From Thermincola ferriacetica (GTDB lineage: Bacteria > Bacillota > Thermincolia > Thermincolales > Thermincolaceae): DNA of 64,000 nt. The position numbers were made by a program, and so were the translations under genes. Below the pieces are notes generated by a model, which did not search any database, had not been told where the DNA came from, and saw only the letters and a program-made list of their open reading frames with translations. The stretch lies in the NCBI RefSeq assembly GCF_001263415.1, contig NZ_LGTE01000002.1, positions 1-64,000 on the forward strand, written 5' to 3'. Below, piece by piece: positions 43,504-52,687 of this stretch (positions within the stretch are counted from its first letter, which is position 1; the number at the start of each line of letters is the position of its first letter).

Positions 43504-43719
43504 TCCGCCAGGTCGCAACTTATTGTTTCACCGGGCAGCGGCCTCTTTCTCACCCTTACCCGGGGCAGGGCAGGCAGGGTTCTCCGCCTGCCGTTTGGGA
43601 GCGACTGCGCCCGCAAACCCGCAGCCGGGCAGGCAGGGAGTTCCCGCATGTCCGAAGATGGCGAAGGCCGCCGGGAAGTCCGGATCTCGACTTATGCAGG
43701 GTGCCCAGGCTGACGATAA
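43504..43719. other. GC-rich non-coding DNA with small hairpins
   Basis: No gene is recognised. Hairpins include GGCAGGC (43569-43575)/GCCTGCC (43586-43592) and GTTTG (43593-43597)/CAAAC (43614-43618). GGCAGGCAGGG occurs twice (43569 and about 43628). GC content is visibly above the neighbouring genes. Confidence 0.5.
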
Positions 43720-43770
43720 GGGAGGTTAAATGTTTTCCGGAGCGGAGGAATCATTTAACCTCCCCTTTTT
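43720..43770. repeat. GGGAGGTTAAATG palindrome copy 3
   Basis: GGGAGGTTAAATG (43720-43732) and CATTTAACCTCCC (43752-43764) with a 19-base loop, followed by CTTTTT. This is the uninterrupted form of copy 1: the loop TTTTCCGGAGCGGAGGAAT is identical to the flanks of the insertion at 16907-16974. With the T run this copy could work as a terminator. Confidence 0.85.
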
Positions 43771-43805
43771 CCAATCTGCGGCATGCAACATATGCTGAGT
43801 AACCG

Positions 43806-43930
43806 GACGGGAGGCGGCCTGACTTATCAGAAATGCTATATGAGCCATCGAGTTCGGGAACGCTGCCTGCCCGGCAAGGGTTTGCAGCACAAAGCTCCCG
43901 GGTAGCGGAGACACCCTCCTGCCCTGCCAA
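43806..43930 (+). ncRNA. Conserved structured RNA candidate, copy B
   Basis: 43845-43920 matches the start of the window. Here the 5' part is visible: GGGAGG (43809-43814) can pair with CCTCC (near 43915-43919), enclosing a conserved bubble, a TGCC/GGCA hairpin and a CTCC/GGAG hairpin. Loops differ from copy A while stems are kept. The family is not identified. It lies between palindrome copy 3 and pmbA with no open frame. Confidence 0.5.
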
Positions 43931-44091
43931 TATTAGATGATATTAGATGATGCCGCTGTGGAGGCAAGACAATGAGTTGCGACACACTTATAATTTCACT
44001 GTTGCAGTGTTAATTGTCGCCGGTCGTTAAAGGAATATTTTTACTTTTGTTGAATTATACTACCTTGAGAGTGGAAAGGAGTGCTGAATGC

Positions 44092-45450
44092 ATGGTAAGA
44101 TCAGAAAATACACAGGAATATATGGAGCTGGCCGCATATGTGGTGAAAAAGGCCCGGGAAATGGGAGCGGGCCAATCGGAAGCCTTTCTGATAAATTCCA
44201 GGGAATTGTCCGTAGATGTTCGGGAAGGGCAAGTTGAAACGATGAAACTGGCTGAAGACCGGGGGTTGGGGATACGGATTTTTAAAGAGGGCAGAATCGG
44301 ATTTGCTTTTACCTCAGACCTTGATAAGCAGGCAGTCAACGACATTATTGCCCAGGCTCTGAAAAATTCGGACAAAACGACCGCAGACGATTTTAACAGT
44401 TTGCCGGAAACGGCGGGGAATTACCCGCAACTGGATTTATTTGACCCGATAATTCATCAGGTCCCCGTCGAGGATAAAATAGCCCTGGCCAAGCACATTG
44501 AGGAAATAGCCAAGAATTATGACCGCCGTATTACTAACACGGAAAGGGCCGCTTATTTTGATGTCGAATATGCTGTAACCCTGGCCAATTCCCTGGGTGT
44601 AGCGGAGACATATAAGGGTTCTTACTGCGGGGCTTATATGGATGTTGTGGCTGAAGAAAACGGCGATAGCCAGACCGGTTTCGGACTGCAGTTTGTCTTG
44701 AAATACCGGGATTTAGACCCTAAGGCCATCGGGGAAGAAGCAGCAGAAAAAGCCATTCATAAACTGGGGGCAAAAACTGTTCCCACCCAAAAAGCTTATG
44801 TGGTTTTTGACCCTTATGTGGCCACTAATTTTCTCGGCGTCCTGGCTCCTGCCCTTTCTGCGGAGGCGGTTCAAAAAGGCAAGTCCATCTTCGCCGGAAA
44901 AGTAGGGCAGCAGGTTGCTGCATCTGCGATCAGTCTGATTGACAACGGCGCCATGCCCGGGCAAACGGGGTCAGCGCCTTTTGACGGGGAAGGAGTGCCT
45001 ACATCGGAGACGGTTTTAGTGCAGGACGGCCAACTGCAGGGCTTTTTACACAATGCTTATACAGCGCGTAAAGATAAAACGCAACCTACCGGAAATGGTA
45101 TCCGGGGTTCTTTTAAAAGTATGCCGGAAGTAGGGACTACTAACTTTTATATAAAACCGGGCCAGGTATCCAGGGAAGATGTGATTAGCCAAGTTGATAA
45201 AGGCCTGTATGTGACGGAAGTCATGGGCATGCATACGGCAAATCCCATATCCGGTGATTTTTCTGTAGGAGCGGCAGGTATCTGGATAGAAAACGGCAAA
45301 TTTGCTTACCCGGTGAGGGGTGTGGCTATTGCCGGAAACTTGCTGGATCTTTTGAGAAATGTAGTAGCCGTGGCTGATGACCTGCGTTTTTTTGGCGGAA
45401 AGGGAGCTCCTACCATCTGTATCGGAGGAATTACCATAAGCGGCCATTAA
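44092..45450 (+). CDS. pmbA: PmbA/TldE-family protein
   Basis: 452 residues of the TldD/PmbA family without the HExxxH zinc motif, so it is the TldE/PmbA non-catalytic partner type. Conserved parts are AREMGAGQSEAFLINSRELSVDVREGQ, DRGLGIRIFKEGRIGFAFTSD and FSVGAAGIWIENGKFAYPVRGVAIAGN. ATG 44092 has GGAAAGGAG about 10 bases upstream. It is separated from tldD (38081) by five genes. Confidence 0.92.
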   Translation: MVRSENTQEYMELAAYVVKKAREMGAGQSEAFLINSRELSVDVREGQVETMKLAEDRGLGIRIFKEGRIGFAFTSDLDKQAVNDIIAQALKNSDKTTADDFNSLPETAGNYPQLDLFDPIIHQVPVEDKIALAKHIEEIAKNYDRRITNTERAAYFDVEYAVTLANSLGVAETYKGSYCGAYMDVVAEENGDSQTGFGLQFVLKYRDLDPKAIGEEAAEKAIHKLGAKTVPTQKAYVVFDPYVATNFLGVLAPALSAEAVQKGKSIFAGKVGQQVAASAISLIDNGAMPGQTGSAPFDGEGVPTSETVLVQDGQLQGFLHNAYTARKDKTQPTGNGIRGSFKSMPEVGTTNFYIKPGQVSREDVISQVDKGLYVTEVMGMHTANPISGDFSVGAAGIWIENGKFAYPVRGVAIAGNLLDLLRNVVAVADDLRFFGGKGAPTICIGGITISGH

Positions 45451-45515
45451 AAATACTACTCAAATAAAATAATTTATGGTAAAATTTTTTAGTGGAATAT
45501 TTAAGGGGTGAGCCG

Positions 45516-45956
45516 ATGGCGAGGATCAAAGTTATTCACGGGCCAAATCTTAACCTGCTGGGCAAGCGCGAACCCGATATTTATGGTACAGTCAGCCTGG
45601 ACCGGATAAACGCCAGACTGGAGGAAATAGCTGCCGAATTGGGCTTAAAACTGGAAATTGTCCAATTCAATGCGGAAGGTCAGATTATTGATGCTATCCA
45701 GGAAGCGGCTGTTTCCTGTCAGGGCATTCTCATTAATCCGGCAGCATATACCCACTACAGTATTGCTATCAGAGACGCCATCGCTGCTTCGGCCATTCCG
45801 ACTGTTGAAGTACATCTATCAAATATCTATGCCCGCGAAGAGTTTCGACATGTTTCTGTTACAGCATCTGTTTGCGCCGGTCAGATTTCGGGTTTTGGTC
45901 CGAGAAGTTATGAATTGGGATTGCGGGCGTTGGCAGATATAATAAAAGATAAATAG
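45516..45956 (+). CDS. aroQ: Type II 3-dehydroquinate dehydratase
   Basis: 146 residues; dehydrates 3-dehydroquinate in the shikimate pathway. Motifs are [18 protein letters not shown] (catalytic Tyr and Arg region), [30 protein letters not shown], and [20 protein letters not shown] 45516 follows AGGGGTGAG. It starts the block syntenic with Bacillus aroQ-yqhT-efp-spoIIIA-acc-nusB. Confidence 0.97.
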   Translation: MARIKVIHGPNLNLLGKREPDIYGTVSLDRINARLEEIAAELGLKLEIVQFNAEGQIIDAIQEAAVSCQGILINPAAYTHYSIAIRDAIAASAIPTVEVHLSNIYAREEFRHVSVTASVCAGQISGFGPRSYELGLRALADIIKDK

Positions 45957-45964
45957 GAGAGATT

Positions 45965-47032
45965 ATGAACCAGAGGCTACTAAAAGTTCAGAAAAAAATT
46001 GCTGAATTAGAATTAGATGCTTTATTGGTTACAGGAGTGGAAAACAGGCGTTATCTCAGCGGCTTTACCGGTACAAGCGCAATTTTGCTCATTTCGCCGG
46101 CCAAAGCATTCCTGATAACTGATTTTCGTTACCTCGAACAGGCTGAAAAACAGGCTCCGGATTTTAGAGTGGTTTCGTCCACGGGCTTACCTGACGAAGC
46201 GTTGGCGGACCTGGTTGACCACGAAGGGTACAGAACTCTTGGGTTTGAGGCGGATCACCTTACATATCAGCAGTTTAAAAATTACGGAGAAAAAATGCCC
46301 GGGGTAACTTTAAAACCACTGCGTACAGTAATTGAAAAATTTCGAGAGGTCAAGGATGACCAGGAAATACAACTGCTTCGGAAAGCGGTGGCCATTGCTG
46401 ACAAGGCCTTTACGCACATTCTTGATTTCCTGCGGCCGGGAATTACCGAAAAGGAAATTGCCAACGAACTCGAGTACTATATGAAAACTTGCGGCGCAGA
46501 AAAATCAGCCTTCGACCTGATTATTGCTTCCGGCTCGCGGTCAGCGTTACCCCACGGCGTGGCCTCAGGCAAAAAGCTGGCAGTAGGAGATTTTGTCGTA
46601 TTAGACTTTGGTTGTGTTTACCAGGGGTATCACTCCGATATGACCAGAACCGTTGTACTTGGAAAAGCCAGTCCGGAGCAGAAAAAGATATACAATATCG
46701 TTCTGGAAGCCCAAAAAAGGGCAACGGCAGCTATAGCTCCGGGAAAGGTATGTTCTGAAATCGATGCGGTGGCCAGGGACCTGATTGCCAAAGAAGGTTA
46801 TGGTTCAAATTTCGGGCACGGTTTAGGACACAGCATAGGTTTGGCTATTCATGAAAAACCCGCTCTGGCTCCCAGAGACCAAAGCGCGCTCAGGCCAGGG
46901 ATGACGGTAACGGTTGAACCCGGCATATATATCCGTGACTGGGGTGGGGTGCGTATTGAAGATATAGTTGTTGTGACCGGTCAATCCGTGGAGGTCCTGA
47001 CCCAATCTACTAAGAAACTCTTAGAACTTTAA
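45965..47032 (+). CDS. pepQ: M24 Xaa-Pro aminopeptidase/dipeptidase
   Basis: 355 residues. Creatinase-like N-terminal domain, then a pita-bread metallopeptidase domain with the di-metal ligands in VLDFGCVYQGYHSDMTRT (two Asp), GHGLGHSIGLAIHE (His) and VTVEPGIYI plus GVRIEDIVVV (two Glu). It matches the YqhT position upstream of efp. Prolidase and aminopeptidase P activity cannot be separated here. Confidence 0.93.
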   Translation: MNQRLLKVQKKIAELELDALLVTGVENRRYLSGFTGTSAILLISPAKAFLITDFRYLEQAEKQAPDFRVVSSTGLPDEALADLVDHEGYRTLGFEADHLTYQQFKNYGEKMPGVTLKPLRTVIEKFREVKDDQEIQLLRKAVAIADKAFTHILDFLRPGITEKEIANELEYYMKTCGAEKSAFDLIIASGSRSALPHGVASGKKLAVGDFVVLDFGCVYQGYHSDMTRTVVLGKASPEQKKIYNIVLEAQKRATAAIAPGKVCSEIDAVARDLIAKEGYGSNFGHGLGHSIGLAIHEKPALAPRDQSALRPGMTVTVEPGIYIRDWGGVRIEDIVVVTGQSVEVLTQSTKKLLEL

Positions 47033-47068
47033 CAAATAATCATAACCTAAAAAGGAGGATGCAGAAGG

Positions 47069-47626
47069 ATGATTTCTACAAACGACTTTCGGACAGGCTT
47101 AACTATCGAAATAGACGGAGACGTCTATTCCGTAGTGGAATTTCAGCACGTTAAGCCCGGGAAAGGAGCTGCTTTCGTAAGGACTAAACTTAAGAATGTC
47201 AGGACTGGGGCAGTTGTGGAAAAAACGTTTAACGCCGGTGAGAAAATACCAAGGGCCAGGGTTGAACGCAGGGAGATGCAGTACTTATACAGCGATGGCG
47301 ATTCCTATAACTTTATGGATACCCAGAATTATGAGCAGATAGCCCTTACTAAAGAACAATTAGGGGATGCCATTAAATATTTAAAAGAAAATATGAATAT
47401 TCACGTGGTTTTGTGGCAGGGCAATCCTATAGGCGTAGAATTGCCGAATTTTGTTGAGTTAGAAGTAGTTGAGACTGCGCCTGGCATTAAAGGTGATACT
47501 GCTTCCGGAGGCTCCAAACCGGCAACTCTGGAAACTGGTGCCGTTGTACAAGTTCCTTTCTTTGTAGAAGTAGGGGATGTTTTACAGATTGATACCAGGA
47601 CGGGCGCTTATCTCAAGAGGGTATAG
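47069..47626 (+). CDS. efp: Elongation factor P
   Basis: 185 residues; relieves ribosome stalling at polyproline. Three beta domains; modification-loop Lys in [25 protein letters not shown] start and [26 protein letters not shown] end. Its usual YqhT-efp pairing is kept. AAGGAGGATG is upstream. Confidence 0.97.
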   Translation: MISTNDFRTGLTIEIDGDVYSVVEFQHVKPGKGAAFVRTKLKNVRTGAVVEKTFNAGEKIPRARVERREMQYLYSDGDSYNFMDTQNYEQIALTKEQLGDAIKYLKENMNIHVVLWQGNPIGVELPNFVELEVVETAPGIKGDTASGGSKPATLETGAVVQVPFFVEVGDVLQIDTRTGAYLKRV

Positions 47627-47701
47627 TAAAGATAATAGAGGTGAATCATTCTAGTAAATTACGCCTTAATTATTTTAATTATTGACTATCAGGTTTAAAA
47701 T

Positions 47702-47755
47702 CCCCCTTTTTAAGTTATAATAATACTGATTTAAGGACTTAAAAGGGGGTTATTT
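47702..47755. terminator. Hairpin between efp and next gene
   Basis: CCCCCTTTTTAAG pairs with CTTAAAAGGGGG. The 3' arm contains the ribosome site AAAGGGGG of the following gene, so the stem either ends efp transcription or hides that site in read-through mRNA. TATAAT at 47716-47721 inside the loop could start a transcript lacking the 5' arm, freeing the ribosome site. Confidence 0.6.
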
Positions 47756-47756
47756 T

Positions 47757-48206
47757 GTGACAAACCTGAAGAAAAGAGTAGCATACCTGCAGGGCTTGGC
47801 CGAAGGCATGGATATCGATGACGGGTCCAAAGAAGGCAGAATTCTGGCAGGGATTATCGATGTCCTGGGCGAAATGGCCGAGCAGATTGAAGATATTGAA
47901 GCAGCTCAGTCGGACCTTGAGGATTACGTAGAAAGCATAGATGAAGACCTATATAATCTTGAGGGCGATGTGCACGGAGCCGATATTGAGGAGTATATGG
48001 AAGTAGAATGCCCTAACTGCGGACAGATTGTGTGTTTCGACGCCGGTATTGTTGACGATGAAGACCTTATTGAGGTAACGTGTCCAAACTGTGATGAAGT
48101 TGTTTATGTCAATGATGAAGAAATTCTTGACGATACCGAAGACGCTGTTTTGGAAGCGGGGAATGATAACCGCATGGTTTCCTCTAAAGATACGGAAGAC
48201 ATTTAG
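47757..48206 (+). CDS. CD1247-type acidic zinc-ribbon protein
   Basis: 149 residues, very acidic. An N-terminal helical region resembling CD1247 N-terminal domain proteins (VAYLQGLAEGMDIDDGSKEGRILAGIIDVLGEMAEQI) is followed by a zinc ribbon with CPNCGQIVCFD and CPNCDEVVYV. Unknown function; it regularly follows efp in clostridia. GTG start with AAAGGGGG. Confidence 0.82.
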   Translation: MTNLKKRVAYLQGLAEGMDIDDGSKEGRILAGIIDVLGEMAEQIEDIEAAQSDLEDYVESIDEDLYNLEGDVHGADIEEYMEVECPNCGQIVCFDAGIVDDEDLIEVTCPNCDEVVYVNDEEILDDTEDAVLEAGNDNRMVSSKDTEDI

Positions 48207-48226
48207 TTAACTACATTGTGGCGAGA

Positions 48227-48255
48227 AACGGTCAGGATAACCTGGTCGTTTTTTT
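48227..48255 (+). terminator. Terminator
   Basis: AACGGTCAGG pairs with CCTGGTCGTT (two wobble pairs) around ATAA, followed by a T run. Confidence 0.85.
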
Positions 48256-48371
48256 ATGTCATTCCAAAATCAGGCAGGATTATCCATGAGTTATGTTGAA
48301 AAACGTACCGATGGCATCAGTTCAAAAAGTTTGCAGATCAGCATACAAATAACGACGGCGGGAGGAGACTT

Positions 48372-50750
48372 ATGGAGAATAGCTTGTCGAAGTCAAATTT
48401 TGCCAAGAAACGTAAAATTCCGATAAAAATCACCATAATATACATGTTGATTGGCAGTCTGTGGATATTGTTTTCTGACAAGATTTTAAATAACCTGTTT
48501 TTCGATGTATCAAAAATCAGTTTTTTCCAGACATTCAAAGGATTATTTTTTATTGGGGCAACGGGCTTTCTGTTGTACCTGCTGATGAGGCGGTACGTAT
48601 CGGCCCTTGCACAATCGGAAATGGAACTTTATGTCCGGGAGGAACTTTTTCGCACCGTTCAGGAAACTTCCCATGAAGGGTTTATGATTTTCACCAGTAT
48701 TCGTAATGAACAGGGGAAAATTATTGATTTTGAGGTTGCCTATTGCAATTCGGAAGCGGCCCGGATAATGGGTTTCAGGGTAGAGAATATAATCGGTCAT
48801 TCGCTGCTTAAAGCTATTCCTGTTTTTAAAGAAAACGGCTTGTTCGAGGTTTTTGTCAATATTGTCGAAACAGGCGTTTCCAAGCATTTCGAACATTCAT
48901 TCCGGTTGAATGGGTGTAATTTATGGTTCAGGAACACAGCCGTTAAAGCCGGTGATGGTTTTGCTGTCTGTTTCAGCGACATTACCGATTCGAAAAAAGC
49001 TTTGGAGGAACTCCGGCAGGAAAGGGATTTTTCCCAAAGTCTGGTGGACAATGCCCGGACCATCATTATGCTTTGGGCTATGGATGGGACAATTACCTTG
49101 TTTAATAAGTACGCCGAGGAACTGACAGGGTATACGGCTGCTGAGGTAATTGGAAAAAAATGGTGGGAAATATTTACGCCTAAAGAGATTAAGCCGGCAA
49201 TACCCGAACTAGTGGAACGTTTCCAACAGGGCGAAGTGATTGAAACAGGTGAACACCCGTGGATTGCCAAGGACGGAGGACGAATAGAGATTCTCTGGAC
49301 CCATACGCTGTCATATGATGCTGAAGGTAAGCCTTTGGTTATAATTTCTATGGGTATTGATATCACTGACAGGAAGCGGGCGGAAGAAATAATTAATCAT
49401 ATGGCATATCACGATCCCTTGACTGACCTGCCTAACCGGGCGCTGTTTAATGACCGCCTGAAGCTGGCCCTGGCCCATGCCAAACGAAACAAGCAGCTTT
49501 TGGCAGTGATGTTCATAGATTTAGACCGGTTTAAACTAATAAATGATACATTGGGCCATGCCATGGGTGACCGGGTATTAAAGGATGTGGCCCAGCGGCT
49601 CACCGAGTGCCTGCGGGAAGGTGATACGGTGGCCCGCATCGGTGGAGACGAGTTCATATTAATTTTCCCACAAATAGCCAAAGAGCAGGATGTGGCCAAA
49701 ATAGCCTTAAAGATTATTGAAACCATGAAAAGGCCCTTTAAGGTTGAAATGCAGGAATTCCATTTGACAACCAGTATAGGAGTGGCCATTTATCCCCATG
49801 ATGGGCAGGATGCCGAGACGCTGGTGAAAAACGCCGATTCAGCTTTGTATCTGGCCAAGGAACAGGGTAATACATACCAGCTTTATACGCCGTCCATGAA
49901 TGACAAAGCTTACGAAAGGCTGAATACGGAGCAGGCTCTCTGCAAAGCCCTGGAGAACGATGAATTTGAGGTGCATTACCAGCCCCAGGTGAATATTATT
50001 ACAGGTCAAATTACGGGGATGGAAGCCCTGGTTCGTTGGAAACACCCGGAAAAGGGGTTGGTTTACCCGGGTGATTTTATTCAGATCGCCGAAGAAACCG
50101 GGCTGATAATTCCAATCGGTGAGTGGGTTTTGCGCACTGCCTGCCTGCAGAGCAAAGCCTGGCAGGATGCCGGATATTCGCCTGTTACCGTTGTGGTCAA
50201 TCTTTCGGCGCGGCAGTTTCTCCAGCAAAACCTGGTAGAAACTATAACCAGAATACTGCAGGAAACGGGAATGGACCCGAAGTGGTTGGAATTGGAAATT
50301 ACTGAGGGAGTGATTATGAAGGATGTTGATTATACGGTCAAGGTATTGCAGGAATTGGCTAAAATGGGGATCAGGATTACCATTGACGATTTTGGCACAG
50401 GTTATTCTTCGCTAAACTATCTAAAACGTTTTCCGATAAATACGTTGAAAATTGATCGCTCTTTCATTCAGGGTGTAGTTTCCGATATTCAAGATGCGGC
50501 TATAGTCAGTACTATTATTGTGCTGGCCCGAAACCTTAACCTGAAGGTAGTTGCCGAGGGAGTGGAAACGGAAGAACAATACCTGTTTCTCCGGGGCAAG
50601 CAGTGTTACGACATGCAGGGGTACTGGTTCAGCCGGCCCGTACCTGCAGAGGAATTTGAAGGTCTGTTAAAACGCCAGCCTTTTAGCCGGGTAGTTACCA
50701 TGGCCGAGGTGGCAGCCACGGAAGAAACTAATCCTTTAGCAAAAACTTGA
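48372..50750 (+). CDS. Membrane PAS-GGDEF-EAL protein
   Basis: 792 residues: two N-terminal membrane helices (~15-35, ~50-75), PAS domains (~95-205 and ~225-340; the second with a typical PAC end), GGDEF (~350-510) with intact RIGGDEF, and EAL (~530-775) with EALVRW and DDFGTGYSSLNYL. Both c-di-GMP synthesis and breakdown are possible; often one activity dominates. It sits between the CD1247-type gene and spoIIIAA, breaking the Bacillus-type order. GGAGGAG precedes ATG. Confidence 0.94.
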   Translation: MENSLSKSNFAKKRKIPIKITIIYMLIGSLWILFSDKILNNLFFDVSKISFFQTFKGLFFIGATGFLLYLLMRRYVSALAQSEMELYVREELFRTVQETSHEGFMIFTSIRNEQGKIIDFEVAYCNSEAARIMGFRVENIIGHSLLKAIPVFKENGLFEVFVNIVETGVSKHFEHSFRLNGCNLWFRNTAVKAGDGFAVCFSDITDSKKALEELRQERDFSQSLVDNARTIIMLWAMDGTITLFNKYAEELTGYTAAEVIGKKWWEIFTPKEIKPAIPELVERFQQGEVIETGEHPWIAKDGGRIEILWTHTLSYDAEGKPLVIISMGIDITDRKRAEEIINHMAYHDPLTDLPNRALFNDRLKLALAHAKRNKQLLAVMFIDLDRFKLINDTLGHAMGDRVLKDVAQRLTECLREGDTVARIGGDEFILIFPQIAKEQDVAKIALKIIETMKRPFKVEMQEFHLTTSIGVAIYPHDGQDAETLVKNADSALYLAKEQGNTYQLYTPSMNDKAYERLNTEQALCKALENDEFEVHYQPQVNIITGQITGMEALVRWKHPEKGLVYPGDFIQIAEETGLIIPIGEWVLRTACLQSKAWQDAGYSPVTVVVNLSARQFLQQNLVETITRILQETGMDPKWLELEITEGVIMKDVDYTVKVLQELAKMGIRITIDDFGTGYSSLNYLKRFPINTLKIDRSFIQGVVSDIQDAAIVSTIIVLARNLNLKVVAEGVETEEQYLFLRGKQCYDMQGYWFSRPVPAEEFEGLLKRQPFSRVVTMAEVAATEETNPLAKT

Positions 50751-50835
50751 ACCGGCGCCCGTTTAAATACGGTTAACTAACTTCATTGGCAAATACAGAG
50801 TGTATGAGTTAACAGACTGTACCAGGCTGTTAAAT

Positions 50836-50875
50836 GACCGCCGCGAGGCTTTATGCTTCGCCGGCGGTCTTTTTT
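50836..50875 (+). terminator. Terminator before spoIIIA operon
   Basis: GACCGCCG pairs with CGGCGGTC around an 18-base loop, followed by TTTTTT. Confidence 0.9.
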
Positions 50876-50941
50876 CGCCATATTTTTTATTCATAAATGC
50901 CGGGGCTCGGCAATATTTATATACGGAAAGGGGGACAAAGT

Positions 50942-51919
50942 ATGGCAAGACAGACGGTGCTTTACCAGGAAATAATGGAAATGGTCCCTGGCAATTTGAG
51001 GGCTATTTTGGCCCGTGTGCCCAATGAATTGATGAGGCGAGCTGAAGAAATCCGCCTACGCCAAAACCGCCCGCTGATTATCGGACATGACGGTGGCGAT
51101 TTGTTTCTTACACCGGAAGGAGAACCTACCGTTGATATTACGCAAAGTTATACTGTGACCGGTGAAGATCTGAAGAAAACTGCCAATTTGCTGAGCAATT
51201 CTTCAATATACGCAGTGGAAGAAGAAGTAAGGAACGGGTTTATTACCGTTCCCGGCGGGCACCGTGTGGGGTTGGCCGGCAGGGTTATTATTGATAACGG
51301 AAAGGTTAAAACCATTAAATACATAACCAGCCTGAATATCCGGATAGCCCGGGAAGTCATCGGCGCATCCGATAACATCATGCCATATCTTATTGACCCC
51401 ATTCGAAAAGAGTTTCAGCATACCTTGATAATTTCTCCCCCTAGGTGCGGCAAAACTACGTTGCTGAGAGATATTGTCCGCCAATTGAGCAATGGAGTAC
51501 CTTCTTTGGGGTTTCATGGGGTACCCGTCGGCGTGGTGGATGAAAGATCCGAGATTGCCGGATGCTTCAGGGGTGTCCCTCAGAAGGATGTCGGCATCAG
51601 GACCGATGTCCTGGACGGATGCCCAAAGGCAGAGGGAATGATTATGCTTATTCGTTCTATGGCGCCCAAAGTGGTAGCTACCGATGAAATTGGCCGAAAA
51701 GAAGACATTTTTGCCCTGGAAGAAGTATTGAATGCCGGTGTTAAGATCCTGACCACAGTGCATGGCGCCAACCTGAGCGAATTGGTCCAGAGGCCTGCTC
51801 TGAAATATCTGGTAGAACAGGGCATTTTTGAACGCTATATTGTTTTGAACCGGGAAAAGGGAGTGGGCACGGTGGAAGATATTCTGGACGGTAAAACCCG
51901 GCAGTCTTTGAAGAGGTGA
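50942..51919 (+). CDS. spoIIIAA: Stage III sporulation protein AA (ATPase)
   Basis: 325-residue secretion-ATPase-like protein, energising the mother cell-forespore channel. Walker A is SPPRCGKTTLLRDIV; other motifs are VVDERSEIAG, DVLDGCPKAEGM and ATDEIGR. ATG 50942 follows AAAGGGGGA. It heads the eight-gene spoIIIA operon, normally under sigma-E; no certain sigma-E promoter was identified. Confidence 0.96.
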   Translation: MARQTVLYQEIMEMVPGNLRAILARVPNELMRRAEEIRLRQNRPLIIGHDGGDLFLTPEGEPTVDITQSYTVTGEDLKKTANLLSNSSIYAVEEEVRNGFITVPGGHRVGLAGRVIIDNGKVKTIKYITSLNIRIAREVIGASDNIMPYLIDPIRKEFQHTLIISPPRCGKTTLLRDIVRQLSNGVPSLGFHGVPVGVVDERSEIAGCFRGVPQKDVGIRTDVLDGCPKAEGMIMLIRSMAPKVVATDEIGRKEDIFALEEVLNAGVKILTTVHGANLSELVQRPALKYLVEQGIFERYIVLNREKGVGTVEDILDGKTRQSLKR

Positions 51920-51925
51920 AGGGAA

Positions 51926-52444
51926 ATGTTGAAACTGATTGGCGCATTTTTGGCCGTAGCAGCCTGTGGCGGGATAGGACTGACTGTAGCCCAGCATTAT
52001 ATTCAGCGGCCCAAGCAACTGCGGGCCATGCTATCGGCCCTGCAAATGCTGGAGACGGAAATAGTTTATGGCGCTACGCCGCTACCTGACGCAATGGAAA
52101 ACGTCGGTCGCAACTGTGATGAAAAAATAGGCCGGATTTTTCTGGCGGCCCGTGATTTTCTTTGCTCAGCCGAAGGCTTGACAGCCGGTGAAGCCTGGCA
52201 TCTGGCGGTAGAAAAATATGGTTACGATTTAGCCTTTATCAGAGAGGACCTGAGTGTTCTAAAGAGAATCAGTGGCTTTTTGGGTTGTTCTGACCGGGAT
52301 GATCAGAGCAAGCACCTACAGTTAACCAGAGAACAACTCAGGTATGAAATAGCCAAGGCTGAGGCAGTTGCACAGAGCAACGGGAAAGTATGGAAATCGC
52401 TGGGGTTTTTGTTTGGCCTGGTTTTGGTCCTGATGGTTTATTAA
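51926..52444 (+). CDS. spoIIIAB: Stage III sporulation protein AB
   Basis: 172 residues with membrane helices at both ends and a helical middle resembling GspF-type platform proteins (QLRAMLSALQMLETEIVYGATPLPDAM). Acts in the SpoIIIA-SpoIIQ channel. GTGAAGGGAA precedes ATG. Confidence 0.94.
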   Translation: MLKLIGAFLAVAACGGIGLTVAQHYIQRPKQLRAMLSALQMLETEIVYGATPLPDAMENVGRNCDEKIGRIFLAARDFLCSAEGLTAGEAWHLAVEKYGYDLAFIREDLSVLKRISGFLGCSDRDDQSKHLQLTREQLRYEIAKAEAVAQSNGKVWKSLGFLFGLVLVLMVY

Positions 52445-52473
52445 GATGACCTGGGTTTTAAGAAAGGAGAGAT

Positions 52474-52674
52474 TTGATGGATATCGATCTGATTTTTCAA
52501 CTGGCCGGAATCAGTATTGTTATTACTGTTATTTATACAGTTCTGAAACAGGCCGGTAGGGATGAGTATGCCTTTGCAACCTTATTGTTGGGGATAGTAA
52601 TCGTGCTGGCCATGGTTATCCCCAGGATAGCCAACTTGTTTGACACGGTAAAGGACGTTTTTAATCTTTATTAA
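52474..52674 (+). CDS. spoIIIAC: Stage III sporulation protein AC
   Basis: 66 residues, two hydrophobic helices (IFQLAGISIVITVIYTVLKQAGRDEYA ... LLLGIVIVLAMVI), family length. AAAGGAGAG precedes ATG. Confidence 0.95.
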   Translation: MMDIDLIFQLAGISIVITVIYTVLKQAGRDEYAFATLLLGIVIVLAMVIPRIANLFDTVKDVFNLY

Positions 52675-52687
52675 GGAGTGCTGGGAA

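Noticed and set aside
43388-43729. A 113-codon + strand open frame in the structured gap
   Set aside because: It runs straight through the multibranch inverted repeats and the hairpins, has no ribosome site and gives a low-complexity Pro/Ser/Arg protein. It is a by-product of GC-rich repeats.
38081-45450. RiPP (microcin-like) gene cluster around tldD and pmbA
   Set aside because: No precursor peptide, modifying enzyme or exporter was found between them; TldD/PmbA have general proteolytic roles.
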